The notes under the pieces: generated by a model
What the model was told of the DNA's origin: nothing
Database searches by the model: none
What the model saw: the letters and a program-made list of their open reading frames with translations, nothing else
Translations under genes and position numbers: made by a program
In this document: positions 25,544 to 35,519 of the stretch, one piece after another
Layout: every line of letters begins with the position of its first letter
Numbering within the stretch: position 1 is the stretch's first letter
Origin: Thiothrix subterranea
GTDB lineage: Bacteria > Pseudomonadota > Gammaproteobacteria > Thiotrichales > Thiotrichaceae
Direction: 5' to 3'
Assembly (NCBI RefSeq): GCF_030930995.1
Contig: NZ_CP133217.1
Span: 1,302,001-1,366,000 of the forward strand
DNA: 64,000 bases

Positions 25544-27063
25544 ACGAGTTATTGAATGTTCTCACCGACGCATTGGGGGAGAATTTACCGCTGTGGATTG
25601 TGCTGAGTTCGTTTAGCGTCGGTTTGGTGATTTTCTTTGTGCAAGAAAGCAGCCATCGCTTGCGTACTACCTTGAATTTGCTGGCGGCAGTGGTGAAGTT
25701 GGCATTGGTTGGTGTCTTGCTGTGGGGGGTGTATCACGGGCAGGTGTACGAAGTGCGCTGGGTGATTGCGCCCAATCTGGAATTGCTGTTACACGCCGAT
25801 GCGCTGTCGATGTTGTTTGTGACCTTATCTGCCTTGCTGTGGTTGGTGACAACGGTTTATGCGATTGGGTATCTGGAGCATTCCCCGCACCGCAGCCGCT
25901 TCTTTGGGTTTTTTAGCTTGTGCGTGTCGGCAACCGTGGGCTTGGCGTTGGCGGGCAATCTGGTGACGTTTGTGATGTTTTACGAGTTTTTGACCTTGGC
26001 GACTTACCCCTTGGTGGCGCACAAAGGCTCGCATGAAGCCCGTAAAGCCGCGCGTTTGTATCTGGCTTACACCTTCACGGGTGGATTGCTGTTGCTGGTG
26101 GCAGTGGTGTGGTTGAAGTCGATTGCCGGGCCGTTGACGTTTGTGCAAGGGGGGATTCTGGATACCTTGCCAGCGGAAACGCACAGCGCCTTGCGTTGGA
26201 TTTTCTTGCTGATGATCGTGGGTCTGGGGGTCAAGGCCGCTTTGGTTCCTTTGCATGGTTGGTTGCCCAAAGCAATGGTTGCGCCCGCGCCGGTCAGCGC
26301 TTTATTGCACGCGGTGGCGGTGGTGAAAGCGGGGGCATTTGGGATTGTGCGTGTGGTTTACGATGTGTATGGGGTGGAATTTGCCGCTGTTTTGGGCGTA
26401 TTAGTGCCATTAGGAATAGTGGCGGCGTTCACGATTGTGTACGGCTCGACCTTGGCATTGTTTCAGGACGGGTTGAAAAAACGCTTGGCGTATTCGACGG
26501 TGAGTCAGGTGTCTTACATTGTGTTGGGAACGGCAATCCTAGGCCCGCTGGCAACCGTGGGCGGTATTGTGCATTTGGTACACCAAGGCATTATGAAAAT
26601 CACCTTGTTCTTTGCTGCCGGTAATTACGCGGAAACCTTGGGGATTCATCGCGTCAGTCAGATGAACGGGGTGGGCAAACGAATGCCGTTAACCACGCTG
26701 GCGTTTACCTTGGGGGCGTTGGGAATGATCGGGATTCCACCAATGGCGGGGTTTATTTCCAAATGGTATTTGGGGTTGGGGGCGTTGGAAGCGGGCGTAT
26801 TGCTGTGGGTAATGCCAGTGTTGATTGCCAGTAGCTTGCTGAATGCGGCGTATTTTCTGCCCATTTTGTACCGCGCGTGGTTTTTGCCTGCTGACCCTTG
26901 GCCAGACGAACACATTAAGGCGCAGCGTTGGGAAACGCATGGCATGTTGTTGTGGCCGCCCGTCATTACCGCGAGTTTGGCATTGTTGGCGGGCTTGCTC
27001 GCGTCCGCACCGTTTAGTCCGTTGGAGTGGGCGCAATTGATCACCGCTAGGGAGTACAAATAA
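25540..27063 (+). CDS. Mrp/NuoL-type proton-translocating subunit (second of three)
   Basis: 507 residues, about 14 helices, with MFYEFLTLATYPLVAHKG (conserved Glu) and KAALVPLHGWLPKAMVAPAPVSALLHAVAVVKAGAFGI, the NuoL/MrpA-N/MrpD signature. The ATG at 25540 overlaps the previous stop by four bases; a longer upstream frame is a read-through of the neighbouring gene in another frame. It may stand in for the N-terminal part of MrpA, the DUF4040 part of which is in the mrpB-like gene. Confidence 0.87.
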   Translation: MNELLNVLTDALGENLPLWIVLSSFSVGLVIFFVQESSHRLRTTLNLLAAVVKLALVGVLLWGVYHGQVYEVRWVIAPNLELLLHADALSMLFVTLSALLWLVTTVYAIGYLEHSPHRSRFFGFFSLCVSATVGLALAGNLVTFVMFYEFLTLATYPLVAHKGSHEARKAARLYLAYTFTGGLLLLVAVVWLKSIAGPLTFVQGGILDTLPAETHSALRWIFLLMIVGLGVKAALVPLHGWLPKAMVAPAPVSALLHAVAVVKAGAFGIVRVVYDVYGVEFAAVLGVLVPLGIVAAFTIVYGSTLALFQDGLKKRLAYSTVSQVSYIVLGTAILGPLATVGGIVHLVHQGIMKITLFFAAGNYAETLGIHRVSQMNGVGKRMPLTTLAFTLGALGMIGIPPMAGFISKWYLGLGALEAGVLLWVMPVLIASSLLNAAYFLPILYRAWFLPADPWPDEHIKAQRWETHGMLLWPPVITASLALLAGLLASAPFSPLEWAQLITAREYK

Positions 27064-28589
27064 TGCTGCAACCCGTGCTGCTGGAGTTACCGTTTTTATT
27101 GCTGTTAGCACCCTTGTTACCGCTGTGCTTTGCCTTGGTGGGGAATGACCGTATTGGGCAATGGCTCTTGCCTGTGGCTGCATTGCCTGCGTTAGTCGCA
27201 GCATTTGTGTTGCCAGTGGGAACGTCAGTGGCGTTGCCTTGGGTATTATTGGGGGTGCAATGGGGGATTGATTCCACGGGGCAGGTATTTTTACTGGTGA
27301 CAGCACTATTGTGGCTGTTGGCGGGCTTGTACAGTGTGAGTGGCACGCCAGCGGGGGCAAGTCGGTGGCGTTTTCGGGTGTTTTTCCTGTTGACCTTGAG
27401 CGGCAATGTGTTGTTGGTGATTGCGCAGGACATGGGGAGCTTTTTTCTGGGTTTTGCCTTAATGGGGTTGGCAGCGTATGGGTTAATTGCGCAACAGGCG
27501 TCGGTGACGACACGCCGTGCCGGGCGCATTTACCTGATTTGGACGGTGTTGGGTGAGGTGTTGCTGTTTGCCGGTGCAGTGTTCACGGCAAGTGCGGTCG
27601 GGAGTGTGTATTTCAGTGAGGTGGTGGGCAAGGAGTTGCCTCTCGCTGCGGTGATATTGGTGACGCTGGGCTTGGGAATTAAGGTGGCATTGCCGGGCTT
27701 GCATGTGTGGTTGCCGATTGCGCACGGTGCAGCCCCTCCAGCAGTGTCGGCATTGTTGAGCGGCGTGATGGTGAAAGCGGGGATACTGGGTTTGGTACGC
27801 TTTCTGCCAGCGGGTGCAGCCAGCACCGTGTGGGTGGCAGAGTGGTTGGTGTGGCTGGGATTGGTGGGCGCGTTTTACGGGGTGGTGTTTGGCTTGCGGC
27901 AAACCGCGCCGAAAGTGATTCTGGCGTATTCGACCATGAGTCAGTTGGGGGTATTGACCTTAGTGACGGGCTTGGGTTTGCAAGCCCCTGCGGATGCGGC
28001 GTTGGCAGTGGCGTTGTTATTGTATGTGGCACACCATGCTTGGGTGAAAGGGGCATTATTCCTTGGGGTGGGCTTGTTTAAGCAAACCTTGTCTTGGTGG
28101 TTGTTGGGCGTGCTGGTGGTCTTGGCGTTGGTATTGATAGGCGTGCCATTGACCAGTGGTGCGTTTGCAAAAGGCAGTGTGAAAGCGGCATTGCCAGCCG
28201 ATTGGCAGCACTTGGCGCTGGGTTTATGGTTGAGTAGCTTGGCAACCACCTTGCTGATGGGGCGCTTTGTGTGGAGTTTGTGGCGTTATCGCCGCCAGCA
28301 TGGGGGAGCTTCCAGCCATCACACCAGCACTTCCCCCGGTCTGACGCAATGGTTGGGGTGGGCTATTTTAGTGGAATGGGTGTTGTGGTGGCCGTTTCTG
28401 TTTGCGCTACCGGCGTTTAAGTGGTGGGATGTCGTGCCGATTTTGCTGGGTGTGGGGATGATTGCCTTGGCGTTATTGCCGCGTATTCCAGCGGGGGATG
28501 TGCCGGTGTTGTTGGCGCACGCTGGCTACCGTGGGTGGCATTGGGTGCGGGAATGGTGGCGTAAACATAGGCGTTGTTTATCCACTTAA
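27063..28589 (+). CDS. Mrp/NuoM-type proton-translocating subunit (third of three)
   Basis: 508 residues, about 14 helices; KVALPGLHVWLPIAHGAAPPAVSALLSGVMVKAGILGLVRF is the family core. The match is more divergent than in the two upstream paralogues, notably in the segment after residue 350. It begins on the last base of the previous stop and ends the operon. Three different large antiporter-type subunits together suggest a specialised ion pump or a module able to couple to another enzyme. Confidence 0.82.
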   Translation: MLQPVLLELPFLLLLAPLLPLCFALVGNDRIGQWLLPVAALPALVAAFVLPVGTSVALPWVLLGVQWGIDSTGQVFLLVTALLWLLAGLYSVSGTPAGASRWRFRVFFLLTLSGNVLLVIAQDMGSFFLGFALMGLAAYGLIAQQASVTTRRAGRIYLIWTVLGEVLLFAGAVFTASAVGSVYFSEVVGKELPLAAVILVTLGLGIKVALPGLHVWLPIAHGAAPPAVSALLSGVMVKAGILGLVRFLPAGAASTVWVAEWLVWLGLVGAFYGVVFGLRQTAPKVILAYSTMSQLGVLTLVTGLGLQAPADAALAVALLLYVAHHAWVKGALFLGVGLFKQTLSWWLLGVLVVLALVLIGVPLTSGAFAKGSVKAALPADWQHLALGLWLSSLATTLLMGRFVWSLWRYRRQHGGASSHHTSTSPGLTQWLGWAILVEWVLWWPFLFALPAFKWWDVVPILLGVGMIALALLPRIPAGDVPVLLAHAGYRGWHWVREWWRKHRRCLST

Positions 28590-28695
28590 CGTAATCTTTA
28601 ATGCGTTTACTCTGGATGGTGTGGAAACCTAGCGTTTAGGGCGATATGCTACGTGCTGTTACCCATTACAATCATAAGCACTGCTAGGGAACTGC

Positions 28696-31323
28696 ATGAA
28701 TTGTTATTCAGATACTCACGCCGCAGCGTTATTGGCGGTGGATGATTTGCCCGCTGATCCGCACGCCTTGCGGGTATTGTTGGCGCAAACACGTCAGGCA
28801 CTCCGGTGCAGCGAGGAACGTTACCAGACCTTGGTATCGTCAATGAGTGACCTGATATTCCTAATAGATGCCGAAGATTGCTTAGTAGATGTTCAGTGCC
28901 GCTCCCCAGAACTGTTACTGATGCTGCCTGAGGTATTCCTCGACAAACCCATTACAGCAGTGTTGCCGTCTGATGTCTGTGAGCCTTACTTGGAATGCGC
29001 CGACTATGTGCGCCGCACCGGGGAAAACCGTCGTTACGAATATCCGTTAGTGCTTCAGGGTGAAACGCGCTGGTTCATGGCTTCACTGAACCGTCATGAA
29101 GATGGCTGTAAATTGGTGGTTGATGTACGCGACATTACTAAACGTAAACAGGCTGAAGCAGAAGCCCGCGAGCAAACCCGCCTGTTCAATTTGATTACCG
29201 AGAACATGCACGACTACATCGGCGTGCTCAATCTCGATATGAGTGTGTTGTATGCTACGCCCTCGCTGTATCAGCGCACGGGCTATAGTGCGGAGGAGTT
29301 TCGTTGTCTCCCCTTTGATGATTTGATGACCCCCGAATCCCTGACGCGACTCCAGCAATTGGTGGCGGAGAATTTAACCCCAGAGAAATTAGCCGACCCG
29401 CAGTGTGAGATTGCCTTCGAGGTGAATCTTGATGTTATCCGCAAAAACGGTTCGCACTATTGGTGTAATAGCAGTCACCGCCTGATTCGGGATGCGCAAG
29501 GGCGACCCGAATACATTCTCGAAACCGGGCGCGATATTACTGAACGCAAACAAGCGGAAGAGTTATTGCTGCGCAAGGATGCCTTGTTTGAAGCGGTGGC
29601 GATTGCGATGCAGGCATTGTTATTTGAACCCTGCATCAATGAAGCCATGCAACAGGCATTGGCTGCGGTGGGGAATGCTACCAAACAGGATCGGGTGTAT
29701 TTATTTGAATACCACGTTGACCCACTTACGGGTGAACGTTTCATGAGCCAGCGTTACGAATGGGTGCGCAACGGCATTAGCATCCAAATCGATAACCCTG
29801 AGTTACAATACTTGTCGTTTGACGGCTTGTTTCCGCGTTGGTTTGACTCGCTGTCAGAAGGGCGAGCTATATCGGGTTTAGTGGCTACGTTTCCTGAGAC
29901 GGAACGCGCCATTCTCGAACCACAAGATATTGTGTCATTGATGGTTGTCCCCGTGAACGTGGAGGGGCGTTTTTGGGGCTTTATCGGTTTTGATAACTGC
30001 TACATTGATTACCAATGGGGGCTGGAAGATCAGGCAATCCTCACGTCGATGGCAGCATCGGTCGGCGCGGCGGTGATACGGCATCGCTCGGAAGTGGCGT
30101 TGCGTGAAACCAATCTGAAGCTGGCGCAAGCTACCGAACATTCCCTAGCGATGGCGGCGAAAGCGGAAGAAGCCAGCAAAGCCAAAAGCTTATTTCTCGC
30201 CAATATGAGTCACGAAATCCGCACCCCCATGAATGCGATTATTGGCATGAGTCATTTGGCACTGGGCAGTAACCTCAACCAGCGGCAGCACGATTACGTG
30301 GTTGAAATACAGCACGCGGCACAATCGTTGTTACGTATCATCAATGACATCCTCGACTTTTCCAAGATCGAAGCGGGTAAGTTGACTCTGGAAATGACCC
30401 CTTTCCGTTTGGAAGATCTGGTAAATAATGCGCTAACGTTGCAGCGTCAACACGCGCAGGAAAAAAACATTGGGTTGTTATTCGAGTTACGCAGCCCGCA
30501 TCTGGAGGGGGAGCAGGGCTTTTTCTTAGGCGATGCCTTGCGTTTGGAACAAATACTCACCAATTTACTCACCAACGGCGTGAAATTTACCAGCCAAGGC
30601 CATGTGGCGTTGTACATTGATGAATTGGAACGCGGGGCAAGCAGCAGCCGTTTACGCTTTTGCATCGAAGATACCGGCATCGGCATGGATAGCGTGGCGG
30701 TGAATGGCTTGTTTCAGGAGTTTTCGCAGGCGGATGATTCGACCACGCGCCGTTACGGTGGCACGGGTTTGGGCTTAAGCATTGCCAAGCGCTTGCTGGA
30801 TTTGATGGGTGGTGAAATCACGGTAAGCAGTGAACCGGGGCAGGGTTCGCGTTTCACCGTTACGCTTACCTTGGCACATGCGCTGTCGCCTGCGGTTAGC
30901 CAAACACATGCGCTAGAAGCCACCCGCCCGACTGTCGCGCTACCGTTACGGGATAAGCGTATCTTGGTGGTGGAAGATAATCCGATTAACCAATTGATTG
31001 CTTTTGAGATTCTCACGCAATACGGGGCGGTAGTGGAATGCGCGGATAACGGTCAGGAGGGTGTGGATAAAATCTTTTCCAGCGCACCACCCGCGTATGA
31101 TGTGGTATTGATGGATATTCAAATGCCGGTGATGGATGGTTACGAAGCCGCCCGCATGATTCGTGCGGATGCCCGTTACGCTGCCATGCCGATTATCGCA
31201 CTGACGGCAAATGCCATGAGCGAAGAAAGAGAACGTTGTTTGGCGGTGGGGATGAATGCGCATCTAGCGAAACCGTTTGAACCCAATGCCTTATTGCAAA
31301 CCCTCATTGACTTGATTGAATAA
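28696..31323 (+). CDS. Hybrid sensor histidine kinase (PAS-PAS-GAF-HisKA-HATPase-REC)
   Basis: 875 residues without transmembrane helices, so cytoplasmic. PAS domains at about 40-155 and 165-290 (each followed by DITKRKQAE / DITERKQAE), a GAF domain at about 300-465 (VPVNVEGRFWGFIGFDN), and a dimerisation domain with phosphoacceptor His506 in ANMSHEIRTPMNAIIGM. The ATPase has N-, G1 and G2 boxes (LLTNGVKFT, IEDTGIGM, YGGTGLGLSI). The C-terminal receiver has phospho-acceptor Asp807 in VLMDIQMPVMDG. It senses a soluble signal, possibly redox or light, and passes phosphate to an unidentified partner; no response regulator is adjacent. Confidence 0.93.
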   Translation: MNCYSDTHAAALLAVDDLPADPHALRVLLAQTRQALRCSEERYQTLVSSMSDLIFLIDAEDCLVDVQCRSPELLLMLPEVFLDKPITAVLPSDVCEPYLECADYVRRTGENRRYEYPLVLQGETRWFMASLNRHEDGCKLVVDVRDITKRKQAEAEAREQTRLFNLITENMHDYIGVLNLDMSVLYATPSLYQRTGYSAEEFRCLPFDDLMTPESLTRLQQLVAENLTPEKLADPQCEIAFEVNLDVIRKNGSHYWCNSSHRLIRDAQGRPEYILETGRDITERKQAEELLLRKDALFEAVAIAMQALLFEPCINEAMQQALAAVGNATKQDRVYLFEYHVDPLTGERFMSQRYEWVRNGISIQIDNPELQYLSFDGLFPRWFDSLSEGRAISGLVATFPETERAILEPQDIVSLMVVPVNVEGRFWGFIGFDNCYIDYQWGLEDQAILTSMAASVGAAVIRHRSEVALRETNLKLAQATEHSLAMAAKAEEASKAKSLFLANMSHEIRTPMNAIIGMSHLALGSNLNQRQHDYVVEIQHAAQSLLRIINDILDFSKIEAGKLTLEMTPFRLEDLVNNALTLQRQHAQEKNIGLLFELRSPHLEGEQGFFLGDALRLEQILTNLLTNGVKFTSQGHVALYIDELERGASSSRLRFCIEDTGIGMDSVAVNGLFQEFSQADDSTTRRYGGTGLGLSIAKRLLDLMGGEITVSSEPGQGSRFTVTLTLAHALSPAVSQTHALEATRPTVALPLRDKRILVVEDNPINQLIAFEILTQYGAVVECADNGQEGVDKIFSSAPPAYDVVLMDIQMPVMDGYEAARMIRADARYAAMPIIALTANAMSEERERCLAVGMNAHLAKPFEPNALLQTLIDLIE

Positions 31324-31451
31324 ACCGAATGTGATGTTAGAAACAATCCACTATGAAATCCATCAGCATCTGCTTATACTGCGCCCATTCCAATCAGTTT
31401 TATAGATTGTTAAGTAATTGTTAAATTGTTTTTTCTCAAAAGGAGACTCCC

Positions 31452-32186
31452 ATGTTTGAAAATAAAGAAGGTCAGCGTATTCCTAGCGTGACATTCCGCA
31501 CTCGCCAAAACCACGAGTGGGTTGATGTATCCAGCGACGCACTGTTCGCGGGCAAGACTGTCATCGTTTTCTCACTGCCGGGCGCGTTTACCCCAACTTG
31601 TTCGTCTACCCATGTACCGCGTTACAACCAGTTGGCTGACACTTTCAAGAAATACGGTGTGGATGAAATTATCTGCATGTCCGTCAACGATACTTTCGTC
31701 ATGAACGAGTGGAAAGTTGACCAGAAAGCCGACAAAATCACCTTTATCCCAGACGGTAACGGTGACTTCACTGACGGCATGGGTTTGCTGGTTGACAAAA
31801 ACGACCTCGGTTTCGGCAAGCGTTCATGGCGTTATTCCATGCTGGTCAAAGACGGCGTGGTTGATAAAATGTTCATCGAACCGAACAAGCCGGGCGACCC
31901 GTTTGAAGTATCCGATGCGGATACCATGCTGGCTTACATTGCCCCGAATGCCAAAGCACCATTGGATGTAACCGTATTCACCCGTCAAGGTTGCCCATTC
32001 TGTGCAAAAGCCAAAGGCATGTTGCACGATGCAGAAATTGATTTTGACGAATTGGAATTGAACCGCGATTATACCAATCGCAGCCTGCGTGCTATCGCCG
32101 GTGTGGATATGGTTCCGCAAGTGTTCATCAACGGTGAACTGATCGGCGGTTCGGATAAATTGGAAGCGTGGTTGAGCGCACGCTAG
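31452..32186 (+). CDS. Peroxiredoxin-glutaredoxin fusion (Prx5-Grx hybrid)
   Basis: 244 residues. The Prx5 domain (1-165) contains [16 protein letters not shown] with the peroxidatic Cys. The C-terminal Grx domain has [15 protein letters not shown] (CPFC active site) and [15 protein letters not shown]. Such hybrids reduce peroxides with glutathione, taking electrons from GSH through the fused glutaredoxin. Glutathione reductase is the next gene, giving a complete peroxide-reduction pathway. AAAGGAGA precedes the ATG. Confidence 0.95.
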   Translation: MFENKEGQRIPSVTFRTRQNHEWVDVSSDALFAGKTVIVFSLPGAFTPTCSSTHVPRYNQLADTFKKYGVDEIICMSVNDTFVMNEWKVDQKADKITFIPDGNGDFTDGMGLLVDKNDLGFGKRSWRYSMLVKDGVVDKMFIEPNKPGDPFEVSDADTMLAYIAPNAKAPLDVTVFTRQGCPFCAKAKGMLHDAEIDFDELELNRDYTNRSLRAIAGVDMVPQVFINGELIGGSDKLEAWLSAR

Positions 32187-32188
32187 GC

Positions 32189-32246
32189 TTCGGCTACGCT
32201 CAGCCAACGGCTACGTTCAGGGTCTCGTTCCCTGAGCGAAGTCGAA
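32189..32246. repeat. Imperfect inverted repeat between prx-grx and gor
   Basis: TTCGGCTACGCTCAG (32189-32203) and CTGAGCGAAGTCGAA (32232-32246) are complementary with two mismatches around a short spacer that itself contains CAGGG/CCCTG. This kind of CTGAGCGNAGNCGAAGGG palindrome is a widely dispersed intergenic repeat in bacteria. It lies between two genes on the same strand and may attenuate transcription. Confidence 0.55.
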
Positions 32247-32274
32247 GGGAATATTCAGAACAACGGAGAACAGC

Positions 32275-33639
32275 ATGAGCCAACATTACGATTTAATCGC
32301 CATCGGCGCGGGCAGCGGTGGTTTGTCAGTGGTCGAAAAGGCTGCGAAACATGGCGCGAAGTGCGCAGTCGTGGAAGTCAATGACGACCTCGGCGGTACG
32401 TGCGTCAATCGGGGTTGCGTCCCCAAAAAAGTGATGTGGTTTGCCGCGAACTTGGCTCATGCCCAGCACGACGCACAGGATTACGGTTTCGCCACCGTCC
32501 CCGGCAAGCTCGATTGGGGCAAGCTGGTGAACAAGCGCGACAATATGATCGGCGGCATTACCGACTGGTACATGGATAGCTTTTTGTCCGAAGCGGGCAT
32601 TGACCTGATTCAAGGGCAGGCGCGTTTTGTTGATGCGAAAACGCTGGACGTGAACGGCGAAACTTACACCTCTGATCACATTGTGATTTCCACGGGTGGT
32701 CGCCCGATTGTGCCAACGGATATTCCGGGGGCAGAACACGGCATCAGTTCCGACGGCTTTTTCGAGCTGGAAGAGCAGCCTGCGAAAGTCGCAGTCGTCG
32801 GCGGCGGTTACATTGCGCTGGAACTGGCGGGCGTGTTGAATGCCCTCGGTTCAGAAACGCACATGTTGCACCAAGGTTTCCCCGTGTTGATCGGTTTCGA
32901 TAGCTTGATGCAGAAAACCCTGCGCACGCAAATGGAACATGACGGCATTGTGTTCAATGACACGGCGAAAATTGCCAGCGTGGAAAAACAAGCCGACGGT
33001 AAACTTACCGTGAATTACACCGACGGCAGTGTGCTGGCTGATCTGGATCAGTTGTTGTGGGCGATTGGTCGTAAGACCAATACCGACGATATTGGTTTGG
33101 AAAACATTGGTTTGCCACTCGCGCCCGGTGGTTTCATCGACGTTAATGACTATCAGGAAACCAGCGTTCCCGGTGTTTACGCGATTGGTGACATTATCAA
33201 CAAGCGTGGCGTGCAATTGACGCCGGTAGCCATTGCCGCCGGTCGTCGCCTCGGTGATCGTTTATTTGGTGGCATGAAAGACCGTAAAGTCGATTACAGC
33301 CTGATTCCAACGGTCATGTTTACGCATCCGCCGATTGGCACGATTGGCTTGTCGGAAGAAGCGGCGCGGGAAAAATACGGCGACGCGGTGAAGGTGTACA
33401 GCACCGAATTTACCCCGATGTATTATTCCTTCGTTAAGCAAAAAGCCAAGACCGCGATGAAGCTTGTCGTGGTCGGCGAAGACGAAAAGATAGTCGGTTG
33501 CCATGCGATTGGTTTGGGTGTGGATGAAATGATGCAAGGTTTCGCCGTTGCTATCCGTATGGGTGCAACCAAGCAAGACTTTGACGACACCATCGCGATT
33601 CACCCCGTTAGTGCCGAAGAAATGGTGACGATGAAATAA
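32275..33639 (+). CDS. gor: Glutathione reductase
   Basis: 454 residues, standard length. FAD-binding [14 protein letters not shown], redox-active disulfide [16 protein letters not shown], and NADP-binding [17 protein letters not shown]. The C-terminal interface has [14 protein letters not shown] and the catalytic His-Glu in [12 protein letters not shown]...[13 protein letters not shown]. It regenerates GSH for the Prx-Grx protein encoded just upstream. A GGAGAA motif precedes the ATG. Confidence 0.95.
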   Translation: MSQHYDLIAIGAGSGGLSVVEKAAKHGAKCAVVEVNDDLGGTCVNRGCVPKKVMWFAANLAHAQHDAQDYGFATVPGKLDWGKLVNKRDNMIGGITDWYMDSFLSEAGIDLIQGQARFVDAKTLDVNGETYTSDHIVISTGGRPIVPTDIPGAEHGISSDGFFELEEQPAKVAVVGGGYIALELAGVLNALGSETHMLHQGFPVLIGFDSLMQKTLRTQMEHDGIVFNDTAKIASVEKQADGKLTVNYTDGSVLADLDQLLWAIGRKTNTDDIGLENIGLPLAPGGFIDVNDYQETSVPGVYAIGDIINKRGVQLTPVAIAAGRRLGDRLFGGMKDRKVDYSLIPTVMFTHPPIGTIGLSEEAAREKYGDAVKVYSTEFTPMYYSFVKQKAKTAMKLVVVGEDEKIVGCHAIGLGVDEMMQGFAVAIRMGATKQDFDDTIAIHPVSAEEMVTMK

Positions 33640-33648
33640 CGTTTGGAA

Positions 33649-33708
33649 GAGGGCGTATGCAATACGCCCCTACAGGGATCTGCGTAGGGGCGTATTGCAT
33701 ACGCCCTC
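33649..33708. repeat. Paired inverted GAGGGCG...CGCCCCTAC palindromes between convergent genes
   Basis: Two copies of a 25 bp palindromic unit (33649-33673 and 33684-33708) in inverted orientation around a 10 bp spacer. Each begins GAGGGCG and ends CGCCCCTAC, with an internal core based on TATGCAATA. The ends are the same as in the palindromes of the nif region (55-61 kb), while the core differs. The structure lies between the convergent gor and eamA genes and can form a long hairpin that would act as a two-way terminator. Confidence 0.75.
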
Positions 33709-33723
33709 TTCACCTTTGCCAGA

Positions 33724-34614
33724 TTATTTCCGCAGCAAACTCACGCCACCCATCACCAACGCCATCCCCACCAAGTGAAACCAGCCAAACGGTTCACCCA
33801 ATAACCACACCGCCAGTAAAATCGTCAATACGGGGCCAACCGTACCCACAATGCTGGTTTTCGCCGCGCCAATCCGGTGAATCGCTTCACTCACCATAAA
33901 ACTTGGCAATAAGGTGCTGAAAATCGCCAGCAATACCGCATAACCCCATACCGGCAAGGGCAGCTTTCCCAAATCGGCTAACGCATGTGTCAGCAGAAAT
34001 TGCACAAAGATAAACCCTGTTGACATTAACATGGCGATGCTGGTGAACAATAAACTGCCCAATTTGCTAATCAAGCGCTTGCTGAATACCACGTAAAATG
34101 CAAACGTCAATGCGGCGAATGTCACCAAGCTTACGCCCAGTGCGGCATTATTCGTGTTCCATGCCGCTTCGTGCGCGTACAGCAATAAAATGCCACCGTA
34201 AGTTAGCACCAACGCACTCACAATTTGCCAAGTGATTTTTTCCCGCAAAAACAACCAACCCAGTAAGGTGGTCATGATCGGGTAGGTATACAGCGTTAAA
34301 CGTTCGAGTTGCGCGGAAATGTATTGCAAACCTTCCATGTCCAGCCAAGAAGCGAGGTAATAGCCCATGAAACCCAAACCGATCAGCATGAGCAGTTCCT
34401 GTGGTACGGGTTTGACCACATCCGCTTGGCGTAACAGCCACAGCAGTATTCCGGCGTAAAATGGCAGCGCAATCAACATGCGCAAGGTTAGCAAAGTAGT
34501 GGTATCCACCCCGTGTGCGTAAGCCAACTTGATGAAAATCGACTTGAGCGCAAACAAGGCGGTGCCGACAATCGCCAGCGTTAAACCAAATTGCGTGGTA
34601 TTTTTTTGCATCAT
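33724..34614 (-). CDS. EamA-family (DMT) transporter
   Basis: 296 residues, ten predicted helices in two EamA repeats. The first half is FGLTLAIVGTALFALKSIFIKLAY, and the second half contains GVSLVTFAALTFAFYVVFSKRLI, LLPSFMVSEAIHRIGAAKTSIVGTVGPVLT and LGEPFGWFHLVGMALVMGGV. Such transporters export or import metabolites; the substrate cannot be told. The start at 34614 (tandem ATGs after GGAG) removes an unlikely ten-residue extension. Divergent from the SLT-like gene. Confidence 0.85.
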   Translation of the reverse strand: MMQKNTTQFGLTLAIVGTALFALKSIFIKLAYAHGVDTTTLLTLRMLIALPFYAGILLWLLRQADVVKPVPQELLMLIGLGFMGYYLASWLDMEGLQYISAQLERLTLYTYPIMTTLLGWLFLREKITWQIVSALVLTYGGILLLYAHEAAWNTNNAALGVSLVTFAALTFAFYVVFSKRLISKLGSLLFTSIAMLMSTGFIFVQFLLTHALADLGKLPLPVWGYAVLLAIFSTLLPSFMVSEAIHRIGAAKTSIVGTVGPVLTILLAVWLLGEPFGWFHLVGMALVMGGVSLLRK

Positions 34615-34695
34615 CCACTCCGAAGTCAAAAATAATCCATGCACTGCGCATGGAGCTGGCTAAAATACTCCAATCGCGTTACTGACAGGAATTTT

Positions 34696-35514
34696 ATGTT
34701 GTGGCTAAAACCAACGTTTGCGGGTGTGTGCTTGTGCTTGATGGCTGGTTTCACCTCGGTGGCACGCGCTGAAACCCCCGCATGGCACAAAGTGGCTTAC
34801 CAAGTGCCAGCGGAATCGTCCAGCGCACAATTGGCGCATAAACATTACGATTTGTTTGCGTTTTTTCTGAGCAATGCGCTGCATGGCGAGGGCAAAACCA
34901 CCTTCTTGCAAGTGAGCGAACAGGTGCGCAATAAAATTCAGTGGCGCGACGATAACGGCAAGAATGATTATTTGCAGGCGTTTATTCGCTCGTATCCGTT
35001 TGTGAAAAAAGCCGATTTGCAGGGGATGCCGGATAGCATTTTGTTGATTGCGTATCTGGAGTCGCAGTGGCATGGCAAAAAAGGTAAAAAATCCGCCGAT
35101 TACGGCTATTGGCAATTAACCCCGGAAGTCTTGAAAGAAATTCAGACACTGGATTATGTCAGCGATGCCATTAAAACCACGGGCATCAATAAATTACGCT
35201 CAAATGCCAGCTTGAGTACGCAGGCGGCGCAGGTGCATTTGCATCGCTACCATTTCTATTTTGCGGATGTGGCAGGCTTTGCGGAAAGCGATGCCTGGTT
35301 ATTGACGTTTACCGCGTATAACTGGGGTTCGGGCAATGTCAAACGTCTGATTGCGGACATGGAAAGTCGCGGAATAGCGTTGAATTTTGCCAATTTTTAC
35401 CATGAGCTTTATGCGCAACACCTCAAGCAGCCGAGCGATAGATCCTTGAAAGCGGCCGTGGAATACGTGCCGAGTTTGTGGAATATCGCGCAACTGCTCA
35501 AAGATGCGCATTAA
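34696..35514 (+). CDS. Lytic transglycosylase-like secreted protein
   Basis: 272 residues with a signal peptide ending AGFTSVARAET. The SLT-type core is DSILLIAYLESQWHGKKGKKSADYGYWQLTP (catalytic Glu in the LESQ motif, and the ADYGYWQLTP counterpart of the G(L/I)MQ(L/I)xP block) and FTAYNWGSGNVKRL. This fold cleaves peptidoglycan glycan strands. The LESQWHG start differs somewhat from the canonical ESxxxxxAxSxxGAxGLMQ, so activity is not certain. The ATG at 34696 is chosen because it begins the signal peptide. Confidence 0.75.
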   Translation: MLWLKPTFAGVCLCLMAGFTSVARAETPAWHKVAYQVPAESSSAQLAHKHYDLFAFFLSNALHGEGKTTFLQVSEQVRNKIQWRDDNGKNDYLQAFIRSYPFVKKADLQGMPDSILLIAYLESQWHGKKGKKSADYGYWQLTPEVLKEIQTLDYVSDAIKTTGINKLRSNASLSTQAAQVHLHRYHFYFADVAGFAESDAWLLTFTAYNWGSGNVKRLIADMESRGIALNFANFYHELYAQHLKQPSDRSLKAAVEYVPSLWNIAQLLKDAH

Positions 35515-35519
35515 ACCGT

